NCBI GenBank assembly: GCA_042090305.1
Contig: JBELJQ010000005.1
Coordinates: 1 to 64,000 of the forward strand
Length of the DNA: 64,000 nt
Direction: 5' to 3'
Origin: TMED13 sp042090305
GTDB lineage: Bacteria; Pseudomonadota; Alphaproteobacteria; Methylaequorales; Methylaequoraceae
Shown here: positions 18,044 through 26,319 of the stretch, piece after piece
How positions within the stretch are numbered: position 1 is the first letter of the stretch
Layout of the letters: every line of letters starts with the position of its first letter
Program-made: the position numbers and the translations under genes
The notes under the pieces: generated by a model
The model's database searches: none
The model's input: the letters and a program-made list of their open reading frames with translations, nothing else
What the model was told of the DNA's origin: nothing

Positions 18044-19053
18044 GTAGTCAAGAACCCAATTCTCCCAAAGAGGGTGACTTTATTGATTTAAACAAAAAAG
18101 ATTTCAAAAAGAAAAGTAATTTTATTAGAAATTTTTTCCTCTTTTTGATCTTAGTTTCAATAGGTTTATTTGTAGGCTTTTTAGCTAGTAAGGAAGATCT
18201 GATGAACTTATTACAGCTAAACACCCTTCCAGAAACACCTGTATTAAACTATTCACAAGATAGCTACATAGAAAATAAACAAAATAAAGAAGTAGAAACC
18301 TTTACTCAAAGGATAGAAGATATAAAGTTAAATTATAATAATTTAGAAAATAAGTTAAAAATTTTAGAAGATAGAAATAATGGACTAAATAATCAGCTAT
18401 CAGAGATTAAAAAGTTAGTCGTACAAAAAAGAAAAAATCTAGTTCCTGAAGACTACAAGAATTATTTTTTGTTTTTAAAATTTAAATCTAAACTTATAGG
18501 TAAACAAGATTTCAAAGTTGAGCTTGAAGATTTATTTCTCAATCTAAGTCAAGAAAGCGAGTCATATGGTTCATTAAATTTTTTTAGCAGTATTAATGCA
18601 AATGAAATTACAACAAGATTTGAATTACTAGAATTAATTAATAATATGATTAAAGTACATAAATCAGATATTGAAATACTCATCGAAAGAATTCAATATG
18701 ATGATAATCTTAAGCTTGAAAAGGTCTTTGAAAGTAAGGAATCCTTTATTAGTTATTTAAAAGAAATATTTTCATCCACATTTAAAATAACCAAATTTCA
18801 AAATAATAAACCCAATGAACAATCATTTGATAGTAATTTAGTTGTTAATACCCTAGAGACAGCTAAAGAGTATATTTTAATCGGAGAAATTGATGAATTT
18901 ATAAATATTCTTGGATTATTAAGTATAGACGACTCCGATTTAAATCTTTTGAAAAACAAAGCTATTATTTATGAAAAATATAATGACCACTTAAATAAAA
19001 TTGAAAATGATATTTTAAAAATAACTGGGAATAGTGTTGATAAGAACTTTTAA
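18040..19053 (+). CDS. Mitofilin-like (COG4223-type) membrane protein
   Basis: A 337-residue protein with one membrane segment at about residues 29-50, a lysine-rich coiled coil (about 88-135) and an all-helical C-terminal domain. The overlapped TTG start (TTGA with hemD) indicates translational coupling. Its place between hemD and hemY is where alphaproteobacteria encode the Mic60/mitofilin-related protein, implicated in intracytoplasmic membrane shaping and envelope integrity. The assignment rests on architecture and context rather than on a sharp motif. Confidence 0.6.
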   Translation: MSSQEPNSPKEGDFIDLNKKDFKKKSNFIRNFFLFLILVSIGLFVGFLASKEDLMNLLQLNTLPETPVLNYSQDSYIENKQNKEVETFTQRIEDIKLNYNNLENKLKILEDRNNGLNNQLSEIKKLVVQKRKNLVPEDYKNYFLFLKFKSKLIGKQDFKVELEDLFLNLSQESESYGSLNFFSSINANEITTRFELLELINNMIKVHKSDIEILIERIQYDDNLKLEKVFESKESFISYLKEIFSSTFKITKFQNNKPNEQSFDSNLVVNTLETAKEYILIGEIDEFINILGLLSIDDSDLNLLKNKAIIYEKYNDHLNKIENDILKITGNSVDKNF

Positions 19054-20350
19054 ACTTTTCATAATTTTAATTTTAGTATCAACTGGTTTTGTATGGCTAA
19101 CAAATAACCCGGGTACTATTACAATTGTATGGAGTGACTACCTAATTAAGACAAATTCATTTGGATTTATTTTTCTGATTTTAGTAACATTTATAATTAT
19201 TTTTTTTCTTATAAATCTCTTTCAAAAAATAAGAAATATTCCTAGAGAAATTAATATATCAAGACAGAAAAAGAATATCAAATTAGCTGATCAGACATTA
19301 AATAGTCTTGCTGAGAATTTATTTCTTGGTAATGCTAAAGGCATAGAAAAAGATTCTAGAAGAATAAAAAAATTTTTAAATAATGATTTTTTTACAAATT
19401 TCATGCTCTTCCAGTCTGCCTTTATTCAAAATGATATCAATAATTCAAAAAAATATTTAGAGTTTTTAAAAATTGATAAAAAATATAGTTATATTGCAAG
19501 GCGAGTCGAAATTTTGATCTTACATAAATCTAAAGACACTGATTCATTAAAAAAATTGTTAATAAAATCGTGTAAGGATTACCCAAATGATGATTGGTTT
19601 CATGAAAGATTATCTTTGATTTATTCAATAGAAAAGGATTGGGAGAAAGCCCATGATACACTGGAAAAAATTAAGCCAAATATATCTGTCCGTAATAAAA
19701 AAATGCTAGCAAATTTAAAAGTCCTATCAAAAAAAAATGTTGTAGAGGCATTTAATCTCACTAATAATTCAATAATTGTTATTTTAGAGAACATTAAATA
19801 TTACATTGACAATAATAACGTTAAAAAGGCAGCTCAGATCCTTAATAAAATGTGGCCCAACTTTTTATGTTTTGAAATAATGGAAATCTTTATGACATAC
19901 AAATTAACTAATTCAAAAGATGCGCTTCAAAGATATAAGCTTATAAATAGGAATCTAAAAAAAATTATTAATGCAGGTGGCAATGAAACAAAACTAGCAT
20001 TAGCCTACGCTTGTTACAAGTCTTCTTTGTGGGGAGAGTCACAAAATTATCTTGACCAAGTAGATAAAAAATCTATCGATAAAAGAGTTATTGGACTTTA
20101 CAAAAAATTATCTGAAAAAAGTGAAAAGATTAATTTTGATGATAAAAGTATTACGACTTGTGTGGAGCCAATGTGGAGATGTACTACGTGTAGTTTTAAA
20201 AGCAAAAAATCGGAATATCTTTGTAGTAATTGTAATTCAATTGATTCCTATGTATGGCCTAAAGCAAAAAAAGTCTCTGAAAAGAAGATTAATTTTTATT
20301 CTGACTTTTTACAGAATTCTTTTAGACATCTTCCAAAAATGGAGAGATAA
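19034..20350 (+). CDS. hemY: HemY-like tetratricopeptide membrane protein with C-terminal zinc-ribbon-like motif
   Basis: A 438-residue protein with two N-terminal membrane segments (about 5-24 and 39-62), the HemY N-terminal domain and helical TPR-like repeats. It is not the protoporphyrinogen oxidase sometimes also called HemY; this family's role in heme metabolism is indirect. Near residues 388-408 a W-R-C-T-T-C...L-C-S-N-C pair forms a rubredoxin/zinc-ribbon-like knuckle, recalling that of LapB. The GTG start at 19034 lies 20 bp inside the preceding gene. The 3' end overlaps the convergent glycosylase by 42 bp. Confidence 0.75.
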   Translation: MLIRTFKLFIILILVSTGFVWLTNNPGTITIVWSDYLIKTNSFGFIFLILVTFIIIFFLINLFQKIRNIPREINISRQKKNIKLADQTLNSLAENLFLGNAKGIEKDSRRIKKFLNNDFFTNFMLFQSAFIQNDINNSKKYLEFLKIDKKYSYIARRVEILILHKSKDTDSLKKLLIKSCKDYPNDDWFHERLSLIYSIEKDWEKAHDTLEKIKPNISVRNKKMLANLKVLSKKNVVEAFNLTNNSIIVILENIKYYIDNNNVKKAAQILNKMWPNFLCFEIMEIFMTYKLTNSKDALQRYKLINRNLKKIINAGGNETKLALAYACYKSSLWGESQNYLDQVDKKSIDKRVIGLYKKLSEKSEKINFDDKSITTCVEPMWRCTTCSFKSKKSEYLCSNCNSIDSYVWPKAKKVSEKKINFYSDFLQNSFRHLPKMER

Positions 20351-20917
20351 AATTGACAAAAATGGAGAGAAGGTGGAGTAAAAATCAATCTCACTACCTT
20401 CTTGTTGGGTGATTTTAAATATTACCTTTTTTATCACTAAATCATCACTTGGAAATACATTCAGTCTTTTAAAAAAGAAAATCAACATATTATCTGCTGT
20501 CCATGGTCCTATACCATTAAATGATTCGAGCTTGCTTTTAAGTTTAAGGTCAGATTCAAATTTTAAATCATCTGGTACTATTCTTTTTTCATTTATCGAG
20601 TCATAAATTTCCTCAATATACTTTTTTTTCCTTTCTGAAACCTTTGTAATTTTTAGTGCATTCAATAAATGAGACTTTTTAGTAAATAATTTATATATTT
20701 TCTTTTGTGAATTAAAGCAGAATTCATTCCAGATCTTTTCAGCAACTTGATTAGATATTTGCTGGGATATTATAATTTTACTAATGTACATAAAAAAGTC
20801 TAACTTTGTATTTTTTATACTCATTACGTTGTTTATCTGTATTTGATTTTTTAAAAAAATAAAATTCTTACTTTTTTGAATTAAAGTTTTGTGAATCTTT
20901 TTGAAGTCTTTTGTCAT
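20309..20917 (-). CDS. DNA-3-methyladenine glycosylase, AlkA-type HhH-GPD family
   Basis: Removes alkylated bases from DNA. A 202-residue protein with a helix-hairpin-helix G-I-G-P-W-T-A-D-N followed by the acidic active-site segment F-P-S-D-D-L-V-I-K-K, as in AlkA/Mag. It lacks an N-terminal AlkA-type domain, as do the shorter Mag-like members. The stop of the following LAB_N gene's strand neighbour adjoins its start: this gene begins at the last base of the upstream gene, so the two are probably cotranscribed. It overlaps hemY tail-to-tail. Confidence 0.8.
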   Translation of the reverse strand: MTKDFKKIHKTLIQKSKNFIFLKNQIQINNVMSIKNTKLDFFMYISKIIISQQISNQVAEKIWNEFCFNSQKKIYKLFTKKSHLLNALKITKVSERKKKYIEEIYDSINEKRIVPDDLKFESDLKLKSKLESFNGIGPWTADNMLIFFFKRLNVFPSDDLVIKKVIFKITQQEGSEIDFYSTFSPFLSILSLHFWKMSKRIL

Positions 20918-21219
20918 TAGCGAATTTTCATAATTTTAGATGGGTCATTCTTTTTGTTTTCCCCTTCCTTTTTAATTAAATATAAATTTCTTGTATAAAT
21001 TAGGAAACCGCAGGATTGGCCTACTATAAAAACTGGATCTGATTTATGGATTGCATAGCTTAGTAAAATAAAACTACCAGCAAGACTAATCCACCAGAAA
21101 ATGTTTGGTATTATACTTTTAGATGCCCTTTCACTTACAATCCATTGAATTAAAAATCTGGAGGCAAAAACAGTTTGCCCTATAAAACCAACTATTAACC
21201 AAATTTGTTCAGTACTCAT
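20917..21219 (-). CDS. Lipid A biosynthesis N-terminal (LAB_N) domain membrane protein
   Basis: A 100-residue three-helix membrane protein with F-A-S-R-F-L-I-Q-W-I-V-S-E-R-A-S-K-S and F-W-W-I-S-L-A-G-S, the signature of the LAB_N domain. The start at 21219 is set by an ATGA overlap with the GT2 gene; the frame runs further upstream inside that gene. Stand-alone LAB_N proteins usually accompany a polyprenyl-phosphate GT2 and an ArnT-type transferase, as here. A role in flipping or supplying a lipid-linked sugar is inferred, not demonstrated. Confidence 0.85.
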   Translation of the reverse strand: MSTEQIWLIVGFIGQTVFASRFLIQWIVSERASKSIIPNIFWWISLAGSFILLSYAIHKSDPVFIVGQSCGFLIYTRNLYLIKKEGENKKNDPSKIMKIR

Positions 21220-21917
21220 ATTTTTCTCCTTTTTAAAATCATTAGTCGAACTTTTATTAAATCTGAAACACCAACCCAAAAACGGTTATTAAAGGAATAT
21301 TTAGAAACTCCTCTTTCTCTTTTCCTATCTGTTACAGAAACATTATAAATTTCTCCAGAATTCATTTTAAATAATGCTGGTAGAAATCTATGCATGTTCA
21401 AAAAGTAATTTAATTTCAAATAATCGTCCCTTGAAAATACTTTGAGAGCACAAGCTGTGTCATTACACTCGTCATTAAGAATAAAGCGTCTTACTTTATT
21501 TGCTATTTTGGAGCTTATCCTTTTTATTATAGTATCCTGCCTGTTAATTCTGTTTCCACAAACAAGACCAAACTTTTTTTGTTTTTCTCCAAGGTTAATC
21601 CAATATTTCATTAATTTTCTCGCTTCATATGGTGGATTTTGACCGTCTCCATCAATAATACAAATATTTTTATTTTTAGCATTTTTAATTCCAGAATACA
21701 TAGCTCTACATTTCCCATAATTATGAGTATGAGTTATTAATTTGAATGGCTTATATCTAATTTTATCTTTTTTTTTTAAAAAATCGTCTGTACTACCATC
21801 ATTCACTATTATTAGTTGAGGCTTTAGGTTTTTGAATTCTTTAGCAAGCTCCTCAACCAAACTAAAAATAGACTCAGATTCATTAAAAATTGGAATTATA
21901 ATTGTAAAATTTTTCAT
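21216..21917 (-). CDS. Family 2 glycosyltransferase, polyprenyl-phosphate sugar synthase type
   Basis: A 233-residue GT-A enzyme of the DPM1/ArnC-like group. It begins I-I-P-I-F-N-E-S-E-S, then has V-N-D-G-S-T-D and the metal-binding I-D-G-D-G-Q-N-P-P. There are no clear C-terminal membrane helices, so the adjoining LAB_N protein may provide the membrane partner. The likely reaction is transfer of a nucleotide sugar to a polyprenyl phosphate, the donor for the divergent ArnT-like transferase (37 bp away). The sugar is unknown. Confidence 0.8.
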   Translation of the reverse strand: MKNFTIIIPIFNESESIFSLVEELAKEFKNLKPQLIIVNDGSTDDFLKKKDKIRYKPFKLITHTHNYGKCRAMYSGIKNAKNKNICIIDGDGQNPPYEARKLMKYWINLGEKQKKFGLVCGNRINRQDTIIKRISSKIANKVRRFILNDECNDTACALKVFSRDDYLKLNYFLNMHRFLPALFKMNSGEIYNVSVTDRKRERGVSKYSFNNRFWVGVSDLIKVRLMILKRRKI

Positions 21918-21954
21918 TATTTTATCTTTGATGTGATAAAGTTATTAAATAATT

Positions 21955-23568
21955 ATGTATTTTTCTCAAACTAACAGATTTCTAATTTTCATAGCAATCT
22001 GTTTTTTAATTTTTTTATCTGGTGTTTTTAAATTACCTGTTCTCGATAGAGACGAGGCTAGATTTGCTACCGCTTCAAAAACTATGCTTATGGAGAGAAA
22101 TTATATAGATATAAAAATGTATGATGAGGTAAGATATAAAAAACCAGTTGGAATCTACTGGCTTCAGGTAGTATCCAATAAAATTTTTGGTGCGCGCCCT
22201 TTTGACAAAATAGCAATCTATAGACTACCTTCTATCATTGGTATTTTTTTAAGTTTTATTTTAGTTTTTAATTATTTACGAAAAATATATTGCAATGAAA
22301 TAGCTTTCCTTTCTGTATTTTTTATTATGTTTTCATTAATAACTTTTTCAGAAACACATCAAGCTAAGACTGATGGTATTTTATTTCTTACAATTACTTT
22401 GTGTAATTTAATCACAATCAAATTTTTGGAACGTAACAACATTACCCCTTTAGAACAAATTACCTATTGGATTAGCCTTGCAATCGGAATCTTAATTAAA
22501 GGTCCAATAATTTTGATTTTTACAGTCTTACCTATGTTAATTCATTCATTTATAAAAAAAAAAAATTTATTAAAATCTTTATTTTCTCCTCTAGCATTCT
22601 TGATTTTTTTATTAATTTCAGTCCCTTGGTTTGTACTTATAACTATTGAATCTCATGGACTATTCTGGCAAGAATCAGTTGGACATGATTTGCTAAAAAA
22701 AGTAGGTTCTGGTCAAGAGTCGCACGGTTTCCCTCCGGGTTACTATTTATTAACAACTTTTATTCTTTTTTGGCCAGGTTCGGTATTCATTTTTCCAGCT
22801 ATAAAATCTTTACTAAATAAGTTTAAGAGAAAATCTAAGGCTTCCGATTCCTTTCTTTTTTTGGTACTAATTATTTTTATTCCATATTTTATTTACGAAA
22901 TAATTCCAACAAAACTCCCACATTATATATTTCCTGCATACTTCCCATTAAGTGTAATTATATCAAGATATATTATTGAATATGGAATTAATGAAGGTAT
23001 TGACAAAAGATATCTACCATTGATTCTTTTATATCCATTACTTGTGATTGTGTTGATCTCTTTTGTAATATTCGAGTACTCACAAATTGACGTTAACTTT
23101 TTTTTAATTATACTTTCCCTTTCATCTATATTTATAATATTTTGGAAAAAAATTATTAATTGTTTCCAAAAATTTTTAATAATAGCTGCATTGTTCCAAC
23201 TCTCGCTTTATTTAACTCTTATCTTTTTTGTAAAAGATCGTATTGATTCACTATGGATAGCTAGTAATGTAAATAGTATCATTGATACGAATTTTCCAAA
23301 GTATGACTTAATTTATAATTTTGGATTTAATGAGCCAAGTTTAGTTTTTTTAACATCTCATAAATCAAAAAAGATAAACCCACAATACTTAAATACTGGT
23401 AATGTAAAAAACAAAAATATATTATTTATAGTAACTGATGAGTTATCAGATAGCTTCAATGATGAAAAATTAAAGGGGTTTAAACTGATTGATGAATTTT
23501 CAGGATTTAATTATTCTAAAGGAAAAAAAGTAAAATTTAATATCTTTGATAATATTGAAAATGAATAA
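21955..23568 (+). CDS. ArnT-like (GT83) lipid-linked sugar transferase
   Basis: A 537-residue polytopic protein with about 11-12 membrane helices. Near the N-terminus it has D-R-D-E-A-R-F-A (the periplasmic acidic active-site loop) and later Y-K-K-P-V-G-I-Y-W-L, both typical of ArnT/PMT-family enzymes. These move a sugar from polyprenyl phosphate to lipid A or another acceptor on the periplasmic side. The divergent GT2/LAB_N pair and the overlapping downstream PAP2 phosphatase fit a lipid A decoration module. It overlaps PAP2 by 8 bp if that gene starts at 23561. Confidence 0.85.
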   Translation: MYFSQTNRFLIFIAICFLIFLSGVFKLPVLDRDEARFATASKTMLMERNYIDIKMYDEVRYKKPVGIYWLQVVSNKIFGARPFDKIAIYRLPSIIGIFLSFILVFNYLRKIYCNEIAFLSVFFIMFSLITFSETHQAKTDGILFLTITLCNLITIKFLERNNITPLEQITYWISLAIGILIKGPIILIFTVLPMLIHSFIKKKNLLKSLFSPLAFLIFLLISVPWFVLITIESHGLFWQESVGHDLLKKVGSGQESHGFPPGYYLLTTFILFWPGSVFIFPAIKSLLNKFKRKSKASDSFLFLVLIIFIPYFIYEIIPTKLPHYIFPAYFPLSVIISRYIIEYGINEGIDKRYLPLILLYPLLVIVLISFVIFEYSQIDVNFFLIILSLSSIFIIFWKKIINCFQKFLIIAALFQLSLYLTLIFFVKDRIDSLWIASNVNSIIDTNFPKYDLIYNFGFNEPSLVFLTSHKSKKINPQYLNTGNVKNKNILFIVTDELSDSFNDEKLKGFKLIDEFSGFNYSKGKKVKFNIFDNIENE

Positions 23569-24337
23569 TGTTAGTAAAATATCTTTTATAATAACAACTA
23601 AGTTTTTCATACTAATACTATTAACAACTTTAATTTTTTTTATTTTCTTAGATATTCCTATCTATGAGCTGACAAAGTCATTCAAAGGAATTATTTTTAG
23701 TTTTTTTAGAAACATCATTGATCCAATATCGGATATATTTGATCCATTTAATATCATTATTTTATGCTTAATTTTATTGACAATAAACTTAAATATTCAT
23801 TCCATCTTAAAAAATGACGTGAAGATAAAAACACTAAAAAAAAAAACTAACTTTTCAGAAAAAAAAATTCTAGATTCATTTAGCTTAATTAAATTAATAT
23901 GCCAACATTTTATAATATCTTTAGCATTAGCAGGAATTATTTGTAATTTGCTGAAATATATAATAGGTGTTTCTCGTCCTAAATATTTTTTTTTGCATGA
24001 TTATGATAGAGTTAATCCCTTTAATTTTGAACATAAAGTAAATTCATTTCCATCAGGGCATACTCAAGCAGCTTTCACATTAGCTATACTATTAATTATA
24101 TATACAAATAGATATACAATTTTTATTTTAGTCATGGCAATTCTTATGGCTTTATCGAGAATTTTTATGTCGATGCACTTTCCAAGTGATTTAATCTTTG
24201 GGGCTTATGTAGGAAGTTTTATTCCCATAATAGTTTTTAAACTTTATTTTATGAAAAAAATTGAAAAAATTATTTCATCTAATGATATTGAAATTTCTGA
24301 TCTTTCTAGAATAATGTATTATAGAGTATTTATATGA
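23561..24337 (+). CDS. PAP2-family membrane phosphatase
   Basis: A roughly 258-residue protein with six predicted membrane segments and the full PAP2 triad: K-Y-I-I-G-V-S-R-P, P-S-G-H-T, and S-R-x5-H-x3-D (in S-R-I-F-M-S-M-H-F-P-S-D). Candidate substrates are lipid A phosphate, undecaprenyl pyrophosphate or phosphatidic acid; context with the ArnT-like gene favours lipid A or the lipid carrier. The ATG at 23561 is preferred; a TTG at 23546 is the longer alternative. Its TGA overlaps the next gene's ATG. Confidence 0.85.
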   Translation: MNNVSKISFIITTKFFILILLTTLIFFIFLDIPIYELTKSFKGIIFSFFRNIIDPISDIFDPFNIIILCLILLTINLNIHSILKNDVKIKTLKKKTNFSEKKILDSFSLIKLICQHFIISLALAGIICNLLKYIIGVSRPKYFFLHDYDRVNPFNFEHKVNSFPSGHTQAAFTLAILLIIYTNRYTIFILVMAILMALSRIFMSMHFPSDLIFGAYVGSFIPIIVFKLYFMKKIEKIISSNDIEISDLSRIMYYRVFI

Positions 24338-24648
24338 AAATCTTTATTGTTATTTTGATGACTATAACATTTAAGTTTAGTGACTTGCATGCAGGTAATT
24401 GGTGTAAAGCTGTTTATCAAGTAGATATCGCAATGGGAGAACTTACTAGACAAATTTCAAAATGTAAAAATTCTGATAACTTTTTTCTTGCTATTCATAC
24501 CACATACAAGAATTCTGGTCATTTGATTAATGCATTAATAGCTCAGTATTGTGATATTAGAAGACAAATTATTACAACCAACCCTAGGGAAGGTGATCCA
24601 TTTTTTACAGTTGTATGTGAATTTAGAAGAAACAAGATCAGAAAATAG
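24334..24648 (+). CDS. Small secreted protein, unknown
   Basis: A 104-residue protein I do not recognise. It has a signal peptide (about residues 1-21, ending near L-H-A-G), four cysteines in the mature part (W-C, K-C-K, Y-C-D, V-C-E) that could form two disulfides, and a basic C-terminus. The ATGA overlap with PAP2 indicates coupling to the ArnT-PAP2 operon. A periplasmic location is inferred. Confidence 0.65.
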   Translation: MKIFIVILMTITFKFSDLHAGNWCKAVYQVDIAMGELTRQISKCKNSDNFFLAIHTTYKNSGHLINALIAQYCDIRRQIITTNPREGDPFFTVVCEFRRNKIRK

Positions 24649-24683
24649 TTAAACAAATTTGTTAAAAGTCGTTTATTTTATGA

Positions 24684-24857
24684 ATGCTAAATTTAATAAA
24701 CAATTTAAGATTTGATAGACTAGAGAAATCTAGACAACATTCTTTCAAAAAAGATCTCGAGAATTATACTTCTTCTGAACTCAGTTTATCTGATTATTCT
24801 AAGTTTGATAACAAACATTTATCTTTGGATTGGATTTCTATTTACAGAAAGCAATAA
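24684..24857 (+). CDS. Candidate 57-residue small protein, unknown
   Basis: ATG at 24684 to TAA at 24855-24857. It encodes a hydrophilic 57-residue peptide, basic in the first half and Ser/Asp-rich in the second, with no membrane segment. The stop lies inside the left arm of the perfect hairpin at 24853-24882, consistent with a gene ending at its own terminator. No strong ribosome-binding site is visible and I recognise no family. It could be a chance ORF. Confidence 0.35.
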   Translation: MLNLINNLRFDRLEKSRQHSFKKDLENYTSSELSLSDYSKFDNKHLSLDWISIYRKQ

Positions 24858-24882
24858 AACCCTAGTAAACTAGGGTTTTATT
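24853..24882. terminator. Perfect 13-bp stem, 4-nt loop, bidirectional terminator
   Basis: Arms 24853-24865 (AATAAAACCCTAG) and 24870-24882 pair perfectly around a TAAA loop. Each strand has an A-rich start and a TTTTATT end, so it can terminate transcription in both directions. It lies between the 57-codon ORF on the plus strand and the minus-strand candidate transcript. Confidence 0.8.
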
Positions 24883-24975
24883 GGAGGAAATTAAAATAGA
24901 CTTGAAACTAGTAATAACAAAAATATTGTTGAGAATGTAATTGCACAAAACTTTGTTATTGAAATACTAGCCACA
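24853..24975 (-). ncRNA. Candidate small transcript of about 120 nt (sRNA or micro-ORF mRNA)
   Basis: A minus-strand promoter at 24982-25010 would start RNA near 24975, and the hairpin at 24853-24882 would end it. Within it, GTG at 24974 to TAA at 24891 encodes a 27-residue peptide beginning M-A-S-I-S and containing a hydrophobic stretch (F-L-L-L-L-V). That start codon sits at the predicted +1, so translation would be leaderless. Equally, it may be a non-coding RNA. No known RNA family is recognised. Confidence 0.4.
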
Positions 24976-24981
24976 AATATC

Positions 24982-25010
24982 AATATATAGTAACAATTTT
25001 TAGTTGTCAA
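24982..25010 (-). promoter_or_regulatory. Near-consensus sigma-70 promoter on the minus strand
   Basis: Reading the minus strand, TTGACA (25010-25005) and TATATT (24987-24982) are separated by exactly 17 bp, matching 11 of 12 consensus bases. It points away from the GTG start of the FAD gene at 25068, into the gap. Confidence 0.55.
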
Positions 25011-25067
25011 ACAATATATTGATTTTTTGTATTTAAATTTTTACATTTTTTTTTTTAATATTATCTT

Positions 25068-26318
25068 GTGAGAAAATTAAAAATAGCAGTTATCGGTAGC
25101 GGCATATCAGGTTTGGCAACATCATGGATGTTATCAAAATCATGTGATGTTGAATTATATGAGAAAAATAACTACTTCGGTGGGCACGCCAATACCCAAA
25201 ATGTAAAATTAGGAGATGAGAAACAATTCAAAGTAGATACTGGCTTCATTGTCTTTAATGAAGTTAATTACCCCAATTTATGTGATTTATTTAAAAATCT
25301 AGGTGTTGAAACTTATTCAAGTGATATGTCGTTTGCTGCATCAATAAATGATGGTAATGTTGAATATTCAGGTTCATCTTTACTAAATATCTTTGCTCAG
25401 AAAAAGAATATTTTTAATTTAAAATTCTTAAAAATGGTTTATGAAATAATAAGATTTTATAGAACCGTTGAAAAAGATGCAGCAAAATATACCGAATATA
25501 CATTAAAGGACTACCTGGAAGAAAAATGTTATTCAGAATATTTCAAATTTTATCACATTTATCCAATGGCTTCTAGCATATGGTCGTCATCTATAAATGA
25601 AATATCAAACTTCCCATTTACTCAATTTGTAAATTTTTTTTCAAATCATGGTCTTTTAAATTTAGTAAATAGACCCAAATGGAGAACAGTTGTTGACGGT
25701 AGTCAAGCATATGTAAAAAAGATTATAGATTCACCTAATTTAAAATCATTTAAAAATGCTAATGTGAAAGTCATTAAATGTAATAAGAATGGAGTGAATT
25801 TAACAATTAATAAAAAGCAAAAAAGATTTGATCATGTTGTTGTTGCAGTACATTCCGATCAAGTTATAAGGCTAGTAAGTTGCTTAGGTGATAAACAAAA
25901 AAAACTTTTCAAAAAAATTAAATATTCAGTTAATAAAGTATACTTACATACTGACGATCAATTTATGCCAAAAAGAAGAAATGTGTGGGCGAGTTGGAAT
26001 TATATTCAAGGTAAAGGAAATAAAAAAAAACTGTCTGTTACCTATTGGATGAATAAGTTACAAAAACTAGATACAAAAAAAAATATTTTTGTAACTTTGA
26101 ATCCAGAAAAATCGCCTTTAAAAGGTAAATTAATTAAAACAGTATTATATAACCATCCATTATTTGATCTAGATACATTTAAGACTCAAAAAAAAATCAA
26201 AAAAATTCAAGGTTTGAATAAATTATGGTTTTGCGGGGCTTATTTAGGATATGGTTTTCATGAAGACGGAATTAAATCTGGCTTATCTGTTGCAAGTAAA
26301 ATTTTAGAAACAAAATAA
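25068..26318 (+). CDS. COG2907-type FAD/NAD(P)-binding oxidoreductase (amine-oxidase-like)
   Basis: A 416-residue flavoprotein with an N-terminal dinucleotide-binding motif V-I-G-S-G-I-S-G-L, then E-K-N-N-Y-F-G-G-H-A-N-T, D-T-G-F-I-V-F-N and a C-terminal F-C-G-A-Y-L-G-Y-G-F-H-E-D-G. That is the pattern of COG2907 proteins, which cluster with DUF1365 and a CFA-type methyltransferase. In Rhodobacter sphaeroides a related flavoprotein (UfaD, as I recall) desaturates a methylated fatty acid on the way to a furan fatty acid. First of five plus-strand genes; GTG start without an obvious ribosome-binding site. Confidence 0.8.
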   Translation: MRKLKIAVIGSGISGLATSWMLSKSCDVELYEKNNYFGGHANTQNVKLGDEKQFKVDTGFIVFNEVNYPNLCDLFKNLGVETYSSDMSFAASINDGNVEYSGSSLLNIFAQKKNIFNLKFLKMVYEIIRFYRTVEKDAAKYTEYTLKDYLEEKCYSEYFKFYHIYPMASSIWSSSINEISNFPFTQFVNFFSNHGLLNLVNRPKWRTVVDGSQAYVKKIIDSPNLKSFKNANVKVIKCNKNGVNLTINKKQKRFDHVVVAVHSDQVIRLVSCLGDKQKKLFKKIKYSVNKVYLHTDDQFMPKRRNVWASWNYIQGKGNKKKLSVTYWMNKLQKLDTKKNIFVTLNPEKSPLKGKLIKTVLYNHPLFDLDTFKTQKKIKKIQGLNKLWFCGAYLGYGFHEDGIKSGLSVASKILETK

Positions 26319-26319
26319 T

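Larger units (their letters stand above)
24649..25067. other. Longest non-conserved gap in the window
   Basis: This 419-bp stretch holds no gene I recognise. It contains a 12-bp palindrome (24652-24663) just after the stop of the secreted protein, a 57-codon plus-strand ORF (24684-24857), a perfect 13-bp hairpin (24853-24882), a minus-strand consensus-like promoter (24982-25010) with a possible 27-residue peptide, and AT-rich sequence leading to the GTG start at 25068. Confidence 0.7.

Noticed and set aside
20320..20375. Short direct repeat AAAATGGAGAGA near the hemY end
   Set aside because: Two copies of 12 bases in overlapping coding ends; too short to mean more than chance in AT-rich sequence.
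24652..24663. 12-bp perfect palindrome AACAAATTTGTT after the secreted-protein gene
   Set aside because: AT-rich and with no loop, so a poor terminator; could be an operator but nothing else supports it.
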